DNA from: Puccinia triticina
Taxonomy: Eukaryota; Basidiomycota; Pucciniomycetes; Pucciniales; Pucciniaceae
DNA: 64,000 nt
Direction of reading: 5' to 3'
Assembly: GCF_026914185.1 (NCBI RefSeq)
Contig: NC_070567.1
Coordinates: 6,722,001 to 6,786,000, forward strand
Program-made: the position numbers and the translations under genes
Notes under the pieces: model-generated
Told to the model about the DNA's origin: nothing
What the model saw: only the letters and a program-made list of their open reading frames with translations
Databases searched by the model: none
Shown: positions 1 to 9,339 of the stretch, one piece after another
Numbering within the stretch: position 1 is the first letter of the stretch
How the letters are laid out: each line of letters begins with the position of its first letter

Positions 1-2133
1 GTCCGAGGTCTTCATGTAGCTGTTGGAGAATCGAATCTTGCTTGCCGGGGATAGTGACAACTATACGTGGTAAAGGGGATCCACGTTTCATGAGCCTCCC
101 CTCTTGCAAGAAGAACTCAACTGATTTGCGCTTTAAGGCGCGAAGGTCCTTCGCGTCCAATCCTTTTGGCCCTTCCAACGTCGCCAGATACCGTTCCAAA
201 TCGCGCCAGTAGCCTTCTTGGTAGCCTGTATACTCCTCTGCACGCGCCGAAAAAATTCGCACCGGTCGAATATGAGGCTCCTCTTCATCGAAATTGGAAG
301 GCGGGTCAGATTCGTCGCCGGGACAAACCATCAGGCATGGTGAAAGTCTTGCCTGGGCGATGCACGATGTCAAAAGAGAACAGCTGGATAAAAGCCACCC
401 AGCGCGTCATGGGCGCGTTTGGTAGGCTCGGCGCGTTGATCATCTGTATCAGGGACTGGGCGTCGACCTGCAGCTCGAAGTGTTGTCCCCACAGGGCAGT
501 CTGGAGTTTCTTCAGGATGCGCGCAACCCCGCATAATTTGAGTTTTGACTGGGAATATCGAGTTTTGACGTCGGAAAACAGAAGAGATTCGTAGAGGGCT
601 GGTCGGTCGAGTCCGTTGGCATCTGCCTGCGTAAGGACTGCACCAGCCGCATGGAAACTGGAATCGACCGCAAGCTTGATTTTTCCTGCTTCTGGCCCGT
701 AGTCAATCTTCACCAGGACAATGTCCTGGCCCACAATACGCTTGAGCTCCTGAAACGCCGCCTTGCACGCGTCCGTCCATTCCCACTCCGCATCCTTCCG
801 AGTTAGTCGACGGAGGGGCAGACAGATCTGAGAAAGAGCCGGAATGAAAATCCGGACGTAAACCACAACACCCAGGAACCCGCGCACCTCCGTCGCGTTG
901 ATTGGAGTCGGCCAGGACGCGATTTTGTTGACCTTACTAGGAGCCATCTTCCGACCCTCCTTGCAAACCACATGGCCGACGATCTCGAGCGCAGGCACGC
1001 ACGCGGCGAGCTTGGAAGCTGAGACTGTCAAGCCTGACTCTTCAATCCGGAAAAGGATGCGCTCCAAGATTTCGGCGTATTCCCAGATGAACCTGCGAAT
1101 GCCAGAGTGCCAGGGCAACCGCTTGTTGTCGTAATCCGATGTTGGACCCTTAATTCCACCGTCGTCGATGAAGATGCCAGCGTGATCTGGGATTTCGTCC
1201 TGAAGGATCCACATCATCTGCGCCTGATACACGGCGACGGAGTTTGTGGCTCCTTGAGGAAGCCTCGTTAATTGAAATCTTCCCAGAGGCGTCTCGAAGG
1301 TCGTCAGCGGCCGGGAAATGGGATCCAAAGCGCGCTCATCGTAGCCGCCCATGATGTCCCCAAGTCCGTAGCACGCGCGTCCGGAAACGGATTTGACAAA
1401 TTCTTCGGTGGCTGGTGGAACTCCCGCGTCTCTGATAGTGATCTTGTTGAGGGGCTGAAGATCGTGGACTACTCGTAGCTTTCCATTCCCTTTGAGAACG
1501 CAGAAGACAGGACTTGAGTAGGAGGACGTAGATTGCTCATAGAGCCCATCTCGGACGCGATCTCTAATCAGGCGCGTATATTCATCGAGCTTAGCTGCAG
1601 GGATCGGAATCTTCTTCTTTTGCCAAGGTTCGTGCTCCACAACCGGAATGATATACGGCAGACCGTACGACTCCTTCAGAATTCCGCGCTCGCTCCCATC
1701 GAAGGCAATTGCCATATTCCTCTCGGACAGCACGTTCTTGATCAGATCCAGCTCGTCTGGGAGCAGCCAGTCAGGTGGCCCGAAATTCACCACTTCCAAA
1801 CGCTCAGCAGTGACGCGCCCCTTGGGCACAAAAGTCCGGGCTAATTCGCGCAAAAGTCCTTGGTACGGGTCCCGGGACAGCGGCGGCCTACGCAGAGGGG
1901 GGTTCAATCCTTGAGGCATCGGCTGGTTTACCGGCTTGATCTTCTTGGCGACCGGCTTATACTTTGCAGCAAAGGCGAGAAAGTCACCTGACCGCCAAGC
2001 GTCCAACAGCGCATTCTGCGCCCGGGTCCCAAGTCCACTTTCCAACAAAAGGCTTGTCCGATGCTCCGCGCAATCCTCAAACGCCGACTTGTCTGCCAGG
2101 GAAAATCCGAAAGAGGGTTCTTCGCTCACGTAT

Positions 2134-2645
2134 GTGGCACACGGCAGGGTTTTCGACAAGATGGGAGCATCACGCCTCGGAGGTGCATATTGGTGGGAAC
2201 TTACTTTTACCCCAAATGCCCTCCACGATGGCCCAAAGAATACCATTCCCCCTTCGCCGCGTACTTGATGGGAACATAGTTTAAGCTTGTTGCGGAGCAC
2301 CGCGCCAAACGCCATGTCCTCTGCAATAGGTAGTTTAACCTCTTCACGGAGGCCTTTCGATTCGGACTCCCTACAGGGTAATGGAAGTTTATACTCATTG
2401 CGGAGTGACACTAGTTTAGGCTCATTGCGGAGTGGCACGAGTTTACCCTCATCGTGGAGCTCAGGAAGTTTATTCTCGTTACGGAGACGAAGATTTGTCG
2501 CTGGAAGTTGCTGAGATCTGACAATAGAGACAGGCGAAGGTCGGAGGCTCACGAGAGTGGCACGCGGTAGGGTTTTTACAACGGTAGTAGATACCCTGGA
2601 GGTGCATAAACTGGGAGGACTTACTTTTAGTTCCAGTTGCCTCCA
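2134..2645. repeat. Dispersed ~90-bp module in element 1 (two copies here, a third at 5061-5144)
   Basis: Copies at 2134-2231 and 2557-2645 share, in order, GTGGCAC.CGG.AGGGTTTT, a GGAGGTGCATA core, GGGA(A/G/C)CTTACTTTTA and an end at CTCCAC. A third, more diverged copy lies in the leader upstream of gag at 5061-5144. On the sense strand each copy contains a GTAAGT hexamer. They flank the 27-bp minisatellite and account for the length difference of the pol linker between elements 1 and 2. Confidence 0.65.
2366..2485 (-). repeat. 27-bp minisatellite in the pol linker of element 1
   Basis: About four imperfect copies with a 27-bp period (2366-2392, 2393-2419, 2420-2446, 2447-2473 and a partial). 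The period is a multiple of three, so on the minus strand it encodes a 9-residue repeat of the type L-R-N-E-x-K-L-(P/V)-x. Element 2 has nothing like it at this position. Confidence 0.8.
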
Positions 2646-2833
2646 CAGAATTCCAGTTTCCTCCTCCACTGCGCCTCTTCTGTTGTACACTTGAGATCCA
2701 TAGCCGAATTGAAATTGAATTGAAATCTTGTTTTTTGCGGTTTTGATTATCTTGAAATGTTTTTTGGGTTTTGCATTTGAATAGTTGGACGAAGGAAAGC
2801 GAAGAAACACGGGCCGGTGATACTCGTAGAGAT

Positions 2834-2909
2834 AAGTTGATCCAGCGACAAGAGTTCGAGCATCTATATTAAAACTGCCGCTTGCCGGACCAACTTGATT
2901 CATAAAAAA
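2834..2909 (-). promoter_or_regulatory. Candidate programmed -1 frameshift signal joining protease and pol frames, element 1
   Basis: In the minus-strand transcript U-UUU-UUA (2909-2903) is in phase as X-XXY-YYZ and is followed at once by the 0-frame UGA (2902-2900). A -1 slip makes the next codon the AUG at 2903-2901, which opens the pol frame. After a 6-nt spacer (2902-2897) the arm AAGUUGGUCCGGC (2896-2884) pairs with GCUGGAUCAACUU (2846-2834): 13 consecutive pairs including two G-U, with a 37-nt loop. The G-U pairs would be A-C mismatches in the opposite strand. Termination-reinitiation at AUGA is the alternative. Confidence 0.7.
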
Positions 2910-4055
2910 GGACGATCTTCAGTAGGATCCTCTTGGAGCCGTGCCGTATGAGTCAACACGGCCTTGCGGCCGTGGCCTGGAAAGTCCCGCTCCCAACGTC
3001 CGGAGCCGGTCGAGCACAGAGCCACTTCGATATTCCGACCGTTTGCATCAGGGATAATGATTTTCTCTCCTGACTGGGGATTGAAAGAAAGAGTAGCGGC
3101 AACGTCCATCAGGAACGGGCGTCCGAGAATCAAAGGGCTGTCGTTCCGCGTAATCCAGAAATGGCATGTCCTGTCGAAAGTCTTGCCCACTCAAATAGGT
3201 ACGTCCTCAGCCACTCCGATCAACTCGCACGCCTGGTTATTGATTCCATAGACGGCGGATTGAAAGTTTACCCTTGGGCTCAGATTGAACTTATTAGCCA
3301 TCGTGTCGGAAATGAGATTGAGTTGAGATCCAGAGTCGATGAGAGGAGCCGCTGGCGTCTCATCGTCGCCAACAAGACAAGACAGATAACCCAACGGGCA
3401 AGAATACAGGTTAGGATCTTCTGCCAACTCTCGCACCTCGTCGCCTTCCGCCAACGTCCCAGAATTGACCTTGAGTTCTTCGGATCCGACCTCCACACGT
3501 CTGCGGGACACCCATTTCTTCACGCCTTCCGCCACCGCCGGCGAGATCGCCAACAGTTCCGAGACGGTAAGCTGGGGAACAGGCAACTCGAAAATCTTCT
3601 TGAGAGCCCCGTCCACCGCGTTCGGGTGCTCTCGGGCTACATCCCTTTCAAAACGAACTCTCGGCCCGGCAGGCTTCGCAGGCCCAGATGGACTGTCTGG
3701 ACGCGGACCAGATGACTCCTGAGGTACGCCTGTGCCAGGTCCTCTCTCGAAGAGCTCCGACTCCTCCTCCATGGGCTGAGTCTCTTGGTTATCCTTCGGG
3801 ACGGAGGCGCGCCGAATCGGTCTCTTCGCGGCGCTGCTGGGGACAGAAGGAGCCTTGTAGAGCTTCGGGTCCTCGTGACGTTTCCTTCCGGCCGGATCCG
3901 CTTCGTACACTCCAGAGAAAGACGACGAAGAAACAGCGGGCGGATACCAGGGCTGTAGGGAACCGCACCCCACCTTAAAGTCAGGCTGAGGCTCCGCTGT
4001 TGCTTGATTAGTCCTTGCCGGTTGGAAGGAAGCCACTACATGGCGAATCGGTCGA
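2900..4055 (-). pseudogene. Protease region of element 1 (aspartic protease), interrupted by one TGA
   Basis: This is the continuation of gag in the neighbouring frame. It runs to a retropepsin-like domain with the catalytic LIDSGSQ (D-S-G) motif near 3340 and the later ILGRPFL motif near 3118, both present in element 2. It would cleave the Gag and Gag-Pol polyproteins in the virus-like particle. An in-frame TGA at 3193-3191 splits the domain. Element 2 has a sense codon there and the downstream half is in the same frame, so this is a point mutation, compatible with CGA to TGA. The frame ends at TGA 2902-2900, inside the frameshift signal described separately. Confidence 0.8.
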
Positions 4056-5006
4056 CTCGCAGGGAATTAACGCTCCATTCGGAAGGAAGAAGTTTGTGCC
4101 CTTCTGTTCGACCAGGTGGTCGTCCTTATCCTTCTGCAGCTCGAAACATCTAGCGGTCCCGTGGCCTTCACGGTGACAATAGAAACAGACCATCGGCGGG
4201 CGACCTCCCTGATTCTGAGACGACTTTCCAGGAGCCGCGGCGAGTTTCTGGTCTATCTTCTGCTCAAAAGCCTCGAAAAGTCTGGACAACTCGTCCATGC
4301 TGGGGACGGCGGTCGAAGAAGGGACTGCGTCTTTGGGGCGACGATCAACACCCATCTTCTGCATAACCGCGTTGCCGTCTTGAAAAGGGGAAGCCGGCAC
4401 TGGTTGCGCAGATTTGGATTCTTCGAAGGTGAGCGCCGTTTGCTCTCTCATGACCTCATCAGCCGCGTCCTTGAGCACCTTGAAAGCGGGAAGTTTGAAC
4501 CGGTTATCAAGTGTAGTAACCATGGTCTTCTCCCTAATCAGCTTCTTCCTAATTTCATCCTGAACCATCGAAGAGAATGATTGATAATAGGAGTTGCGGA
4601 TCTCCTCAATCAAATCAATATGCGCCTTTGACAATAGATACGATTGAATGGGCTCCCAAGATTGACGGAACACCTGGTAGTCCGCTGCCGAGGCTACACC
4701 GCCTTTCGCTGACCATTTCTGCACCAAAGAGCTGAGATCCCGCGTCGTGAACCGGGCAGTATCAACTTGGCCCCAGTAAGCTATCATGGCCGCCTTCAGC
4801 TTCGGCCAGTCGGGGGGGGTGAATCCTTCCAAGGTCTCGAGCACATCCAAAAGGTCATTGTTGGCTAGAAACAGGCGAATTTGCTTTGCCATGTCGAGTT
4901 CCGTCGCCTCATCCAAGCTGGCTACCATCTTGTACGTCTCAATGAACCTTTCAACTTTGGTTCCATCGAAGCATAGCCTTTTTTTGGGCGCTTTGATCTT
5001 GACCAT
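4008..5006 (-). pseudogene. gag of element 1 (capsid/nucleocapsid), frameshifted at its 3' end
   Basis: I use the internal Met at 5006 (MVKIKAPKK...) as start because the 17 codons upstream, back to a Met at 5057, have no counterpart in element 2. About 330 residues follow: a helical capsid-like region matching element 2 gag (WPKLKAAMIAYWG in one, WKKLRKEMVKTWG in the other) and one CCHC zinc knuckle (CFYCHREGHGTARC, C-x2-C-x4-H-x4-C) that would bind the genomic RNA. After the knuckle the reading frame changes near 4055. The homologous continuation (R-P-I-R-H-V-V-A-S, as R-P-I-R-L-V-V-A-T in element 2) lies in the neighbouring frame that begins the protease reading frame, so the stop at 4008 is probably the result of a 1-nt indel. 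Confidence 0.8.
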
Positions 5007-5272
5007 TGTGACAACTCCTAAGATGAAAACGCAAACAAACGGCAGAGGGCGGCTCACAGCGTGGCGGGTGATGTTTTCGACGTGTATAGAAGGCCCTGGA
5101 GGTGCACAATGGAGGGGACTTACTTATAGCTCTCCTGTGCCCCACGGTTGAAAACCTAAAGATGAACAATAGATAAAAAGAAAAGGAAAAAAAACCAAGA
5201 ATCCAGTCGAAGACCGCTAGTCCGTCTCGAAATCCTGAGACGAGACTGTAAATCTTTAGGTCGCTGGTTCGA

Positions 5273-5290
5273 TCCCGGCTCGGGGGACCA
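5273..5290 (-). other. Primer-binding site of element 1, complementary to a tRNA-Tyr-like 3' end
   Basis: On the minus strand the sequence TGGTCCCCCGAGCCGGGA starts about 2 nt after the LTR end, the expected place and form for a tRNA-primed PBS. The plus strand therefore reads as a tRNA 3' end with CCA. tRNA similarity continues past 18 nt to about 5240: a T-arm (GCTGG/TTCGATC/CCGGC), then TTTAGGTC, then an anticodon-loop-like CTGTAAA with a GTA (Tyr) triplet. The 5' half of a tRNA is not recognisable, so this is not a tRNA gene. Confidence 0.6.
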
Positions 5291-5293
5291 AAT

Positions 5294-6081
5294 ATGGCGC
5301 TTCTACCTGTGCGCGGTAGACAGCGGCTGAGGGGATGGTGCAGAAAAGCTGCCCTCGTGGTTGATCCGGAAATGAGTCTTAGAATCAGAAGATAGCGGGT
5401 GGGTAGGGATTTTGAGAGGACGAGGTGGATGGAATACCCCTCGGCGGTGTTGAGGTTTTGTGGGAAAAAGAAAAAGGGGAAGGAAGAATCTCTTGGTAAA
5501 GGATGCGGGAACAGGTTCGGAAGTATGCGCGAAGTGCGTCGGGAAAAGAAACTCAGACAGGAGCAATAAACTCCAGAGTATTGGGATCTCAAAACTCAGA
5601 CAGAAAATAAACTCCAGAATCGTGATGATACTTTTCCTTGGATCAGAAAAAAAGGTACCATGCCGGCCCCTCCTCTAAGTTTGGCTGAACTTAGACTCAG
5701 GGTCGGTGACAGTCTATGCGACAGGCCCTTGTGCCCGCCGCGCGCGCGCTACAACCTAGGAAAAAGAGAAACAGGAGCCGCAACAATAGAAGGGAACCCC
5801 ATCACACGACAAAACAAGGAAAACAGACAACAAACAAAACAAAAGCTAAAACCAAAACCAACCCGCCTCCTGCACTCCCATCCAACGCGCGCAAAATGAG
5901 AAACAAAAAAAAGAGAAAAGAGAACAACAAAAGAAGAAAAGAAACAAAGGAAACAAAAAAACAAAAGATAATAAAGGAGAGCCGGACGGAGTCTAGATCC
6001 TGAAACGCCGGGACTTGATGAGACTGTGCCTCTGAGTTAATTTTTTGGCTGTCGTGGGTCTCCACCGAGTTGTCCACCACA
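5294..6081 (-). repeat. 5' LTR of element 1
   Basis: On the minus strand the LTR starts TGTGGTGGACA at 6081 and ends two bases before the primer-binding site near 5294 (the exact last base is uncertain). It aligns by eye along its length with the solo LTR at 6697-7476: a T-rich stretch, a GCGCGC block, then the shared CCCTGAGTCT(A/G)AGTTCAGC segment. The 4 bp just outside its start read CCGT on the minus strand and may be one half of the target duplication; the other half is off-window. Confidence 0.75.
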
Positions 6082-6696
6082 ACGGTTTGCTGGAGCAATG
6101 TGTGATCTTGAGCGATAGCTCAAAGGGATCAAAGTGGATTGTGTCGTCTAAAGAATAGAGTATGTAGCAGTCCATCTGTCAAAGCGGCTCCCCTCAACCT
6201 TCCAGTGGGCAAAAACTTCACTGATTTTGTCCCAACCTCTTGCTTGTATTTTATTCAGGCCATCATCTGAGTCAGACAGTTCAGCAGGATCATTGATCTT
6301 GTTGACCAATATCCCAGATTGTAGGAGCCTCCAATTGTCCAGGAATTCTTTGGTCCCATCCAAGCTTTGAGTAGCAAGGCATCTCAATAATCATACAGGA
6401 AAACATATTTGATATTGCCTCCAGCCAGGAGTTTCAATCCATCAACAGTGTGACAAAGGCAACTTGACCATTTGATGTCAAGACTGCTACCTCTGCACCG
6501 TCGGGGCGAAATGCAACTGCCAATCTGTCTGACACCAACTGGAGTGGCTTGACCCCGTTCTTCCTTCCATAGGTCTCCCAGATCCTCATGTCCAAGATGA
6601 AACAGACCAACTTATCTCCGAGTGGAAAGAACGCTAAGGCAGATGTTGGAAATTGTGGCCGGTTAAGATGTTGAATATCCTGACCGTTTGAACCGA

Positions 6697-7476
6697 TGTG
6701 GTGCACCAAATGGTACAGGCGGTGATTCAGATCAAATCCGCAACGCGTGGAGTGTATCCAGTCCTCAAGATAGTCAGCTTTCATCTCCCAGTCTCAAGAA
6801 TTCAATCCTCAAGATCCTCAAGGCGTTTCAGGATCTCCTCCCTCCCTCTTTCCCTCCTTTTTGTCTGTTTTGTCTCTTCCTTCTCTTTCTTGTCTTTTTT
6901 TTTTTTTTTCTTATATGCGCGCTTTTGGATAGAGATGCATGTGGTGGGTTGGTGTGTTGTTTTGATGTTTTCTTTGGTTGTGTTCTGTTCTCTTTTCCTC
7001 CTTGTTGTTGCGCGTGCAGAGGCGCACAGGTGTATGATGACCTGTCTACAACATGTCACAGTCCCCTGAGTCTGAGTTCAGCTCGAACTCAGATGATGGG
7101 GCGGCATGGACTTTGTCTGAACCCTTTTCTTTTGGCTTTTCAGATTATCCATCCAGAATCTTAATCTTATTGATCCCTCTCTGAGTCCGCGTGTCTTCTG
7201 AGTTCAGACTCTCAGCACCTTGAGTCACATTTCCCCGAATCCCTTCTTTAGATCAAATCCTCCGGCCCTCTTTGCCGGACTCCTTTCCTCTTCAGATCCT
7301 CAACAACAAACTACCGCCAATGGGAATCTACACCTCGTTGTCTCTCAACAAATCCCCCTCCAACTTCCGCTATCCTCAATTCCTCATATCTTTTCCGGAC
7401 CACCGCAAAGGCAGCGCACAGCGCAACTCTCCCTTCCAGTAACTGCCGACGGCCCAGCACCAGTTGGAGTTCCACA
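6697..7476 (+). mobile_element. Solo LTR (Gypsy, same family as element 1), TSD CCGA
   Basis: It starts TGTGGTGCACC at 6697 and ends GTTCCACA at 7476, with 5-bp imperfect-inverted ends TGTGG/CCACA. It is flanked by CCGA at 6693-6696 and 7477-7480. It is homologous to the element 1 LTR. It lies inside the PWP2 pseudogene: PWP2 motifs resume on both sides. No internal region is present, so it is the product of LTR-LTR recombination. Confidence 0.85.
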
Positions 7477-7726
7477 CCGACAAGACATAAATCTCAAATC
7501 CTTTGGCAACGCCGCCGCCAACAACAAACTTGGCAGAGGGGTTGACAGCGAGTGCCTTGAATTGGACTGGGTGGGACGTCTTAAAGTTGCGGGCACAGAT
7601 CAAGTGGAAGGCTTGAATGGACCCGTCAAGCAAGACTGAAAAGATCAATGTGCCTTTCTTTGCAAAATCAACGACTGAAACTGATAGTTGATTTTTGGCA
7701 AAAGTGACATAACAGAACCCAGCCGT

Positions 7727-8622
7727 TGTGGTGCTCCATTCCAAACCATAAGTGGTATTTTATTGCTTTTCTTTACATATATTCATCATTACATTGCCCA
7801 TCTCCTTATAGCCCTTCACAAATACCTCATTATTATTGCATATTCAGATTCTACGCCAAATTTCACCTATAGTCACTCATGCATAGTACCCCCTTATCTC
7901 CAATGGTTCAGTAGTTATGGAGGATACAAGACTTACAGAAACCTTACAGTCTTCAATAGTTACAATACTCATTTCATTAGTAACTTAGTTGAATCATTAC
8001 ATCACATTCTTTTCACAGATATTTTCTCACATACTAAACCCTTTACATACATTACTCATTATGTACTATGGCTACTGTACACATTACATCATTGGATCTG
8101 TGCTTACCCCTTTCAGTAGTGCTCATCATTACAAGTTGTTACTATGTTCACATCACTTTCCCCATTTGTACAATCGTTTATTCCCATATCCAGAACCTTT
8201 CCCCATTTGTACAAACCTTCATTCCCATAGCCAGAACTCCTCATTGTCTGTGCTCATCCTTCCATCATATAAGAACTGTCCTTCCCCCCTCACTTGTACC
8301 TTATGCAGATTATTAGATACAGAAATTATAGTGCCCAATCTCATCAATCCATTGCCAGTGAATCATTGCCATTTCTTTCCCCCCTTCAACCATTGCCCCA
8401 ACCCTCTCATCCTCAGTAGTCAGTAGTCAGCTCATAGTACTAGCTCCTAAGATCAAGTAGAAATCAGCCACACCTTTTCTTCTTTTTCTTAGTGTTACTC
8501 TCATCCCCTCAGCATTAGTCAGGAAGGCAGCCTCATCAGCACCCTTGCATAGCTTACATGAGTACTAGTGTTGCTATCCATTCCCCTTCCAAGCTCTATT
8601 CTCCCCTTTGAGTAGTTCCACA
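7727..8622 (+). mobile_element. Solo LTR (Gypsy family B), TSD CCGT
   Basis: It starts TGTGGTGCTCC at 7727 and ends AGTAGTTCCACA at 8622, flanked by CCGT at 7723-7726 and 8623-8626. A second, closely similar copy lies in reverse orientation at 61692-62652. PWP2-like coding sequence flanks it on both sides. Several short open frames inside are chance frames of the repeat. Confidence 0.88.
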
Positions 8623-8699
8623 CCGTCAACTTTTGACCTTCTCATTGTCTCACTGTCATGTGTTGACTACTGTTGGCTGGCCATCCAATCCAAAGAGGG

Positions 8700-9154
8700 C
8701 ATCGTGTATCAACGGTTGTTTTGGTTTTGGTTGGGGTGGACTGGGTGGCGTGGCGTTGGCAAGGATACGGCGGCCGTGGTGCTGGATGCGGCTAGAGTCT
8801 TTGAGAGGCCGACTCACCACCAGCTATGGATGGGGCAAGCTTGAGTATTTAAGGAGGGGGGGCTGGTGTCAGTTGTCCCCCCAGGGGTTCCGGTTTTGTC
8901 CTGGCCCCTCCTTGCAGGCCCCCTACTTCGCTTGGATAGGCCCCTGCTTGATTTAAAAAAATGCTGGCCCTTTTTTGCTCGTTGCAGTGTCACAAGCTGG
9001 AGGGTCTACCCATGGCACATAGTGTTCGGGGGTAACCTCTTCAAGTACAGTGGCCATCATGTGGCTGCACGCCAAAATTTAGATCTTTTTTGCCATGTTT
9101 TTGTGAATTTAATAAACTTGGATATACAACATCGCAAATTCATCCATCTTGGTA
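8700..9154. other. No gene seen
   Basis: Spacer between the PWP2 copy and the hairpin array. It contains low-complexity GC-rich stretches (GGGGGGG and CCCCCC near 8860-8885) but no coding region, LTR end or repeat that I can support. Confidence 0.5.
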
Positions 9155-9339
9155 GTGAACACTCTCGTTGGCCGGTCAGTACCGGCCAGCAAGATTAAAG
9201 TACTGTTTTCACTGTTGATGGCCGCTACTGAACGGCCATCAAAATGTGATAAACACACCCCTTGGTGGCCTGTCAGTACACCGGCCATTGAGAGGAAAAC
9301 ACTAACCTCTCGATGGCCTGTACTGGTCAGCAAGGGTGA

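Larger units (their letters stand above)
1..2903 (-). pseudogene. pol of element 1 (RT-RNase H, start of integrase)
   Basis: From AUG 2903 an N-terminal linker of about 330 residues carries repeats (listed separately). It is followed by reverse transcriptase, with the motif-A region GLGDIMGGYDERAL and the motif-C variant FIDD (usual YxDD), and by RNase H starting at LAVDSSFHAAG. The frame stops at 308-306 just after the RNase H end (GLSRRRI). The next frame then reads an acidic linker and the start of the integrase zinc-binding region (QQLHEDLG) to the window edge, as in element 2. A 1-nt indel near 310 therefore disrupts it. The N-terminal linker is much longer than in element 2. Confidence 0.85.
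1..6081 (-). mobile_element. Ty3/Gypsy LTR retrotransposon, element 1 (5' LTR to start of integrase region; truncated by window edge)
   Basis: Read on the minus strand the order is 5' LTR, primer-binding site, gag, protease, reverse transcriptase, RNase H and the start of the integrase zinc-binding region, which leaves the window at position 1. The order PR-RT-RH-IN defines Ty3/Gypsy. The proteins are clearly homologous to element 2 at 41785-53411 but diverged along their whole length. Three lesions are visible: a 1-nt frame change near 4055, an in-frame TGA at 3193-3191 and a 1-nt frame change near 310. It is therefore an old, inactive copy. Its 5' LTR lies inside a PWP2 pseudogene. The 3' LTR is outside the window. 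Confidence 0.9.
6082..8700 (-). pseudogene. PWP2: PWP2-like WD40 protein (small-subunit processome), decayed copy split by solo LTRs
   Basis: Minus-strand fragments match the order of motifs in PWP2, a WD40 protein of the U3 snoRNP/90S pre-ribosome. About 8700-8627 and 7722-7480 give GFCYVTFA, SVLLDGSIQAF, ARNFKT, PVQFKALAVNPSAKFV and GFEIYV. About 6696-6434 gives SALAFFPLGDKLV, RIWETYGRKNGVKPL, LAVAFRPDGAEVAVLT. About 6360-6280 gives SLDGTKEFLD and NDPAELSDSDD. About 6170-6100 gives LYSLDDTIHFDPFEL. Frames shift repeatedly and there are stops, so this is not a working gene. Two solo LTRs (7727-8622 and 6697-7476) interrupt it, and the 5' LTR of element 1 cuts it at 6082; more of the copy may lie beyond the left edge. 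Confidence 0.8.

Noticed and set aside
4008..4055. Programmed gag/protease frameshift in element 1
   Set aside because: Element 2 has gag and protease in one frame with homologous sequence across the site, so the break in element 1 is a mutation.
5205..5290. tRNA-Tyr gene on the plus strand
   Set aside because: Only the 3' half is tRNA-like; the 5' acceptor strand and D-arm are absent, and the position fits a primer-binding site directly after an LTR.
7741..8430. Overlapping plus-strand frames of 120-145 codons as genes
   Set aside because: They lie wholly within the solo LTR 7727-8622 and have mirror-image partners in the copy at 61692-62652.
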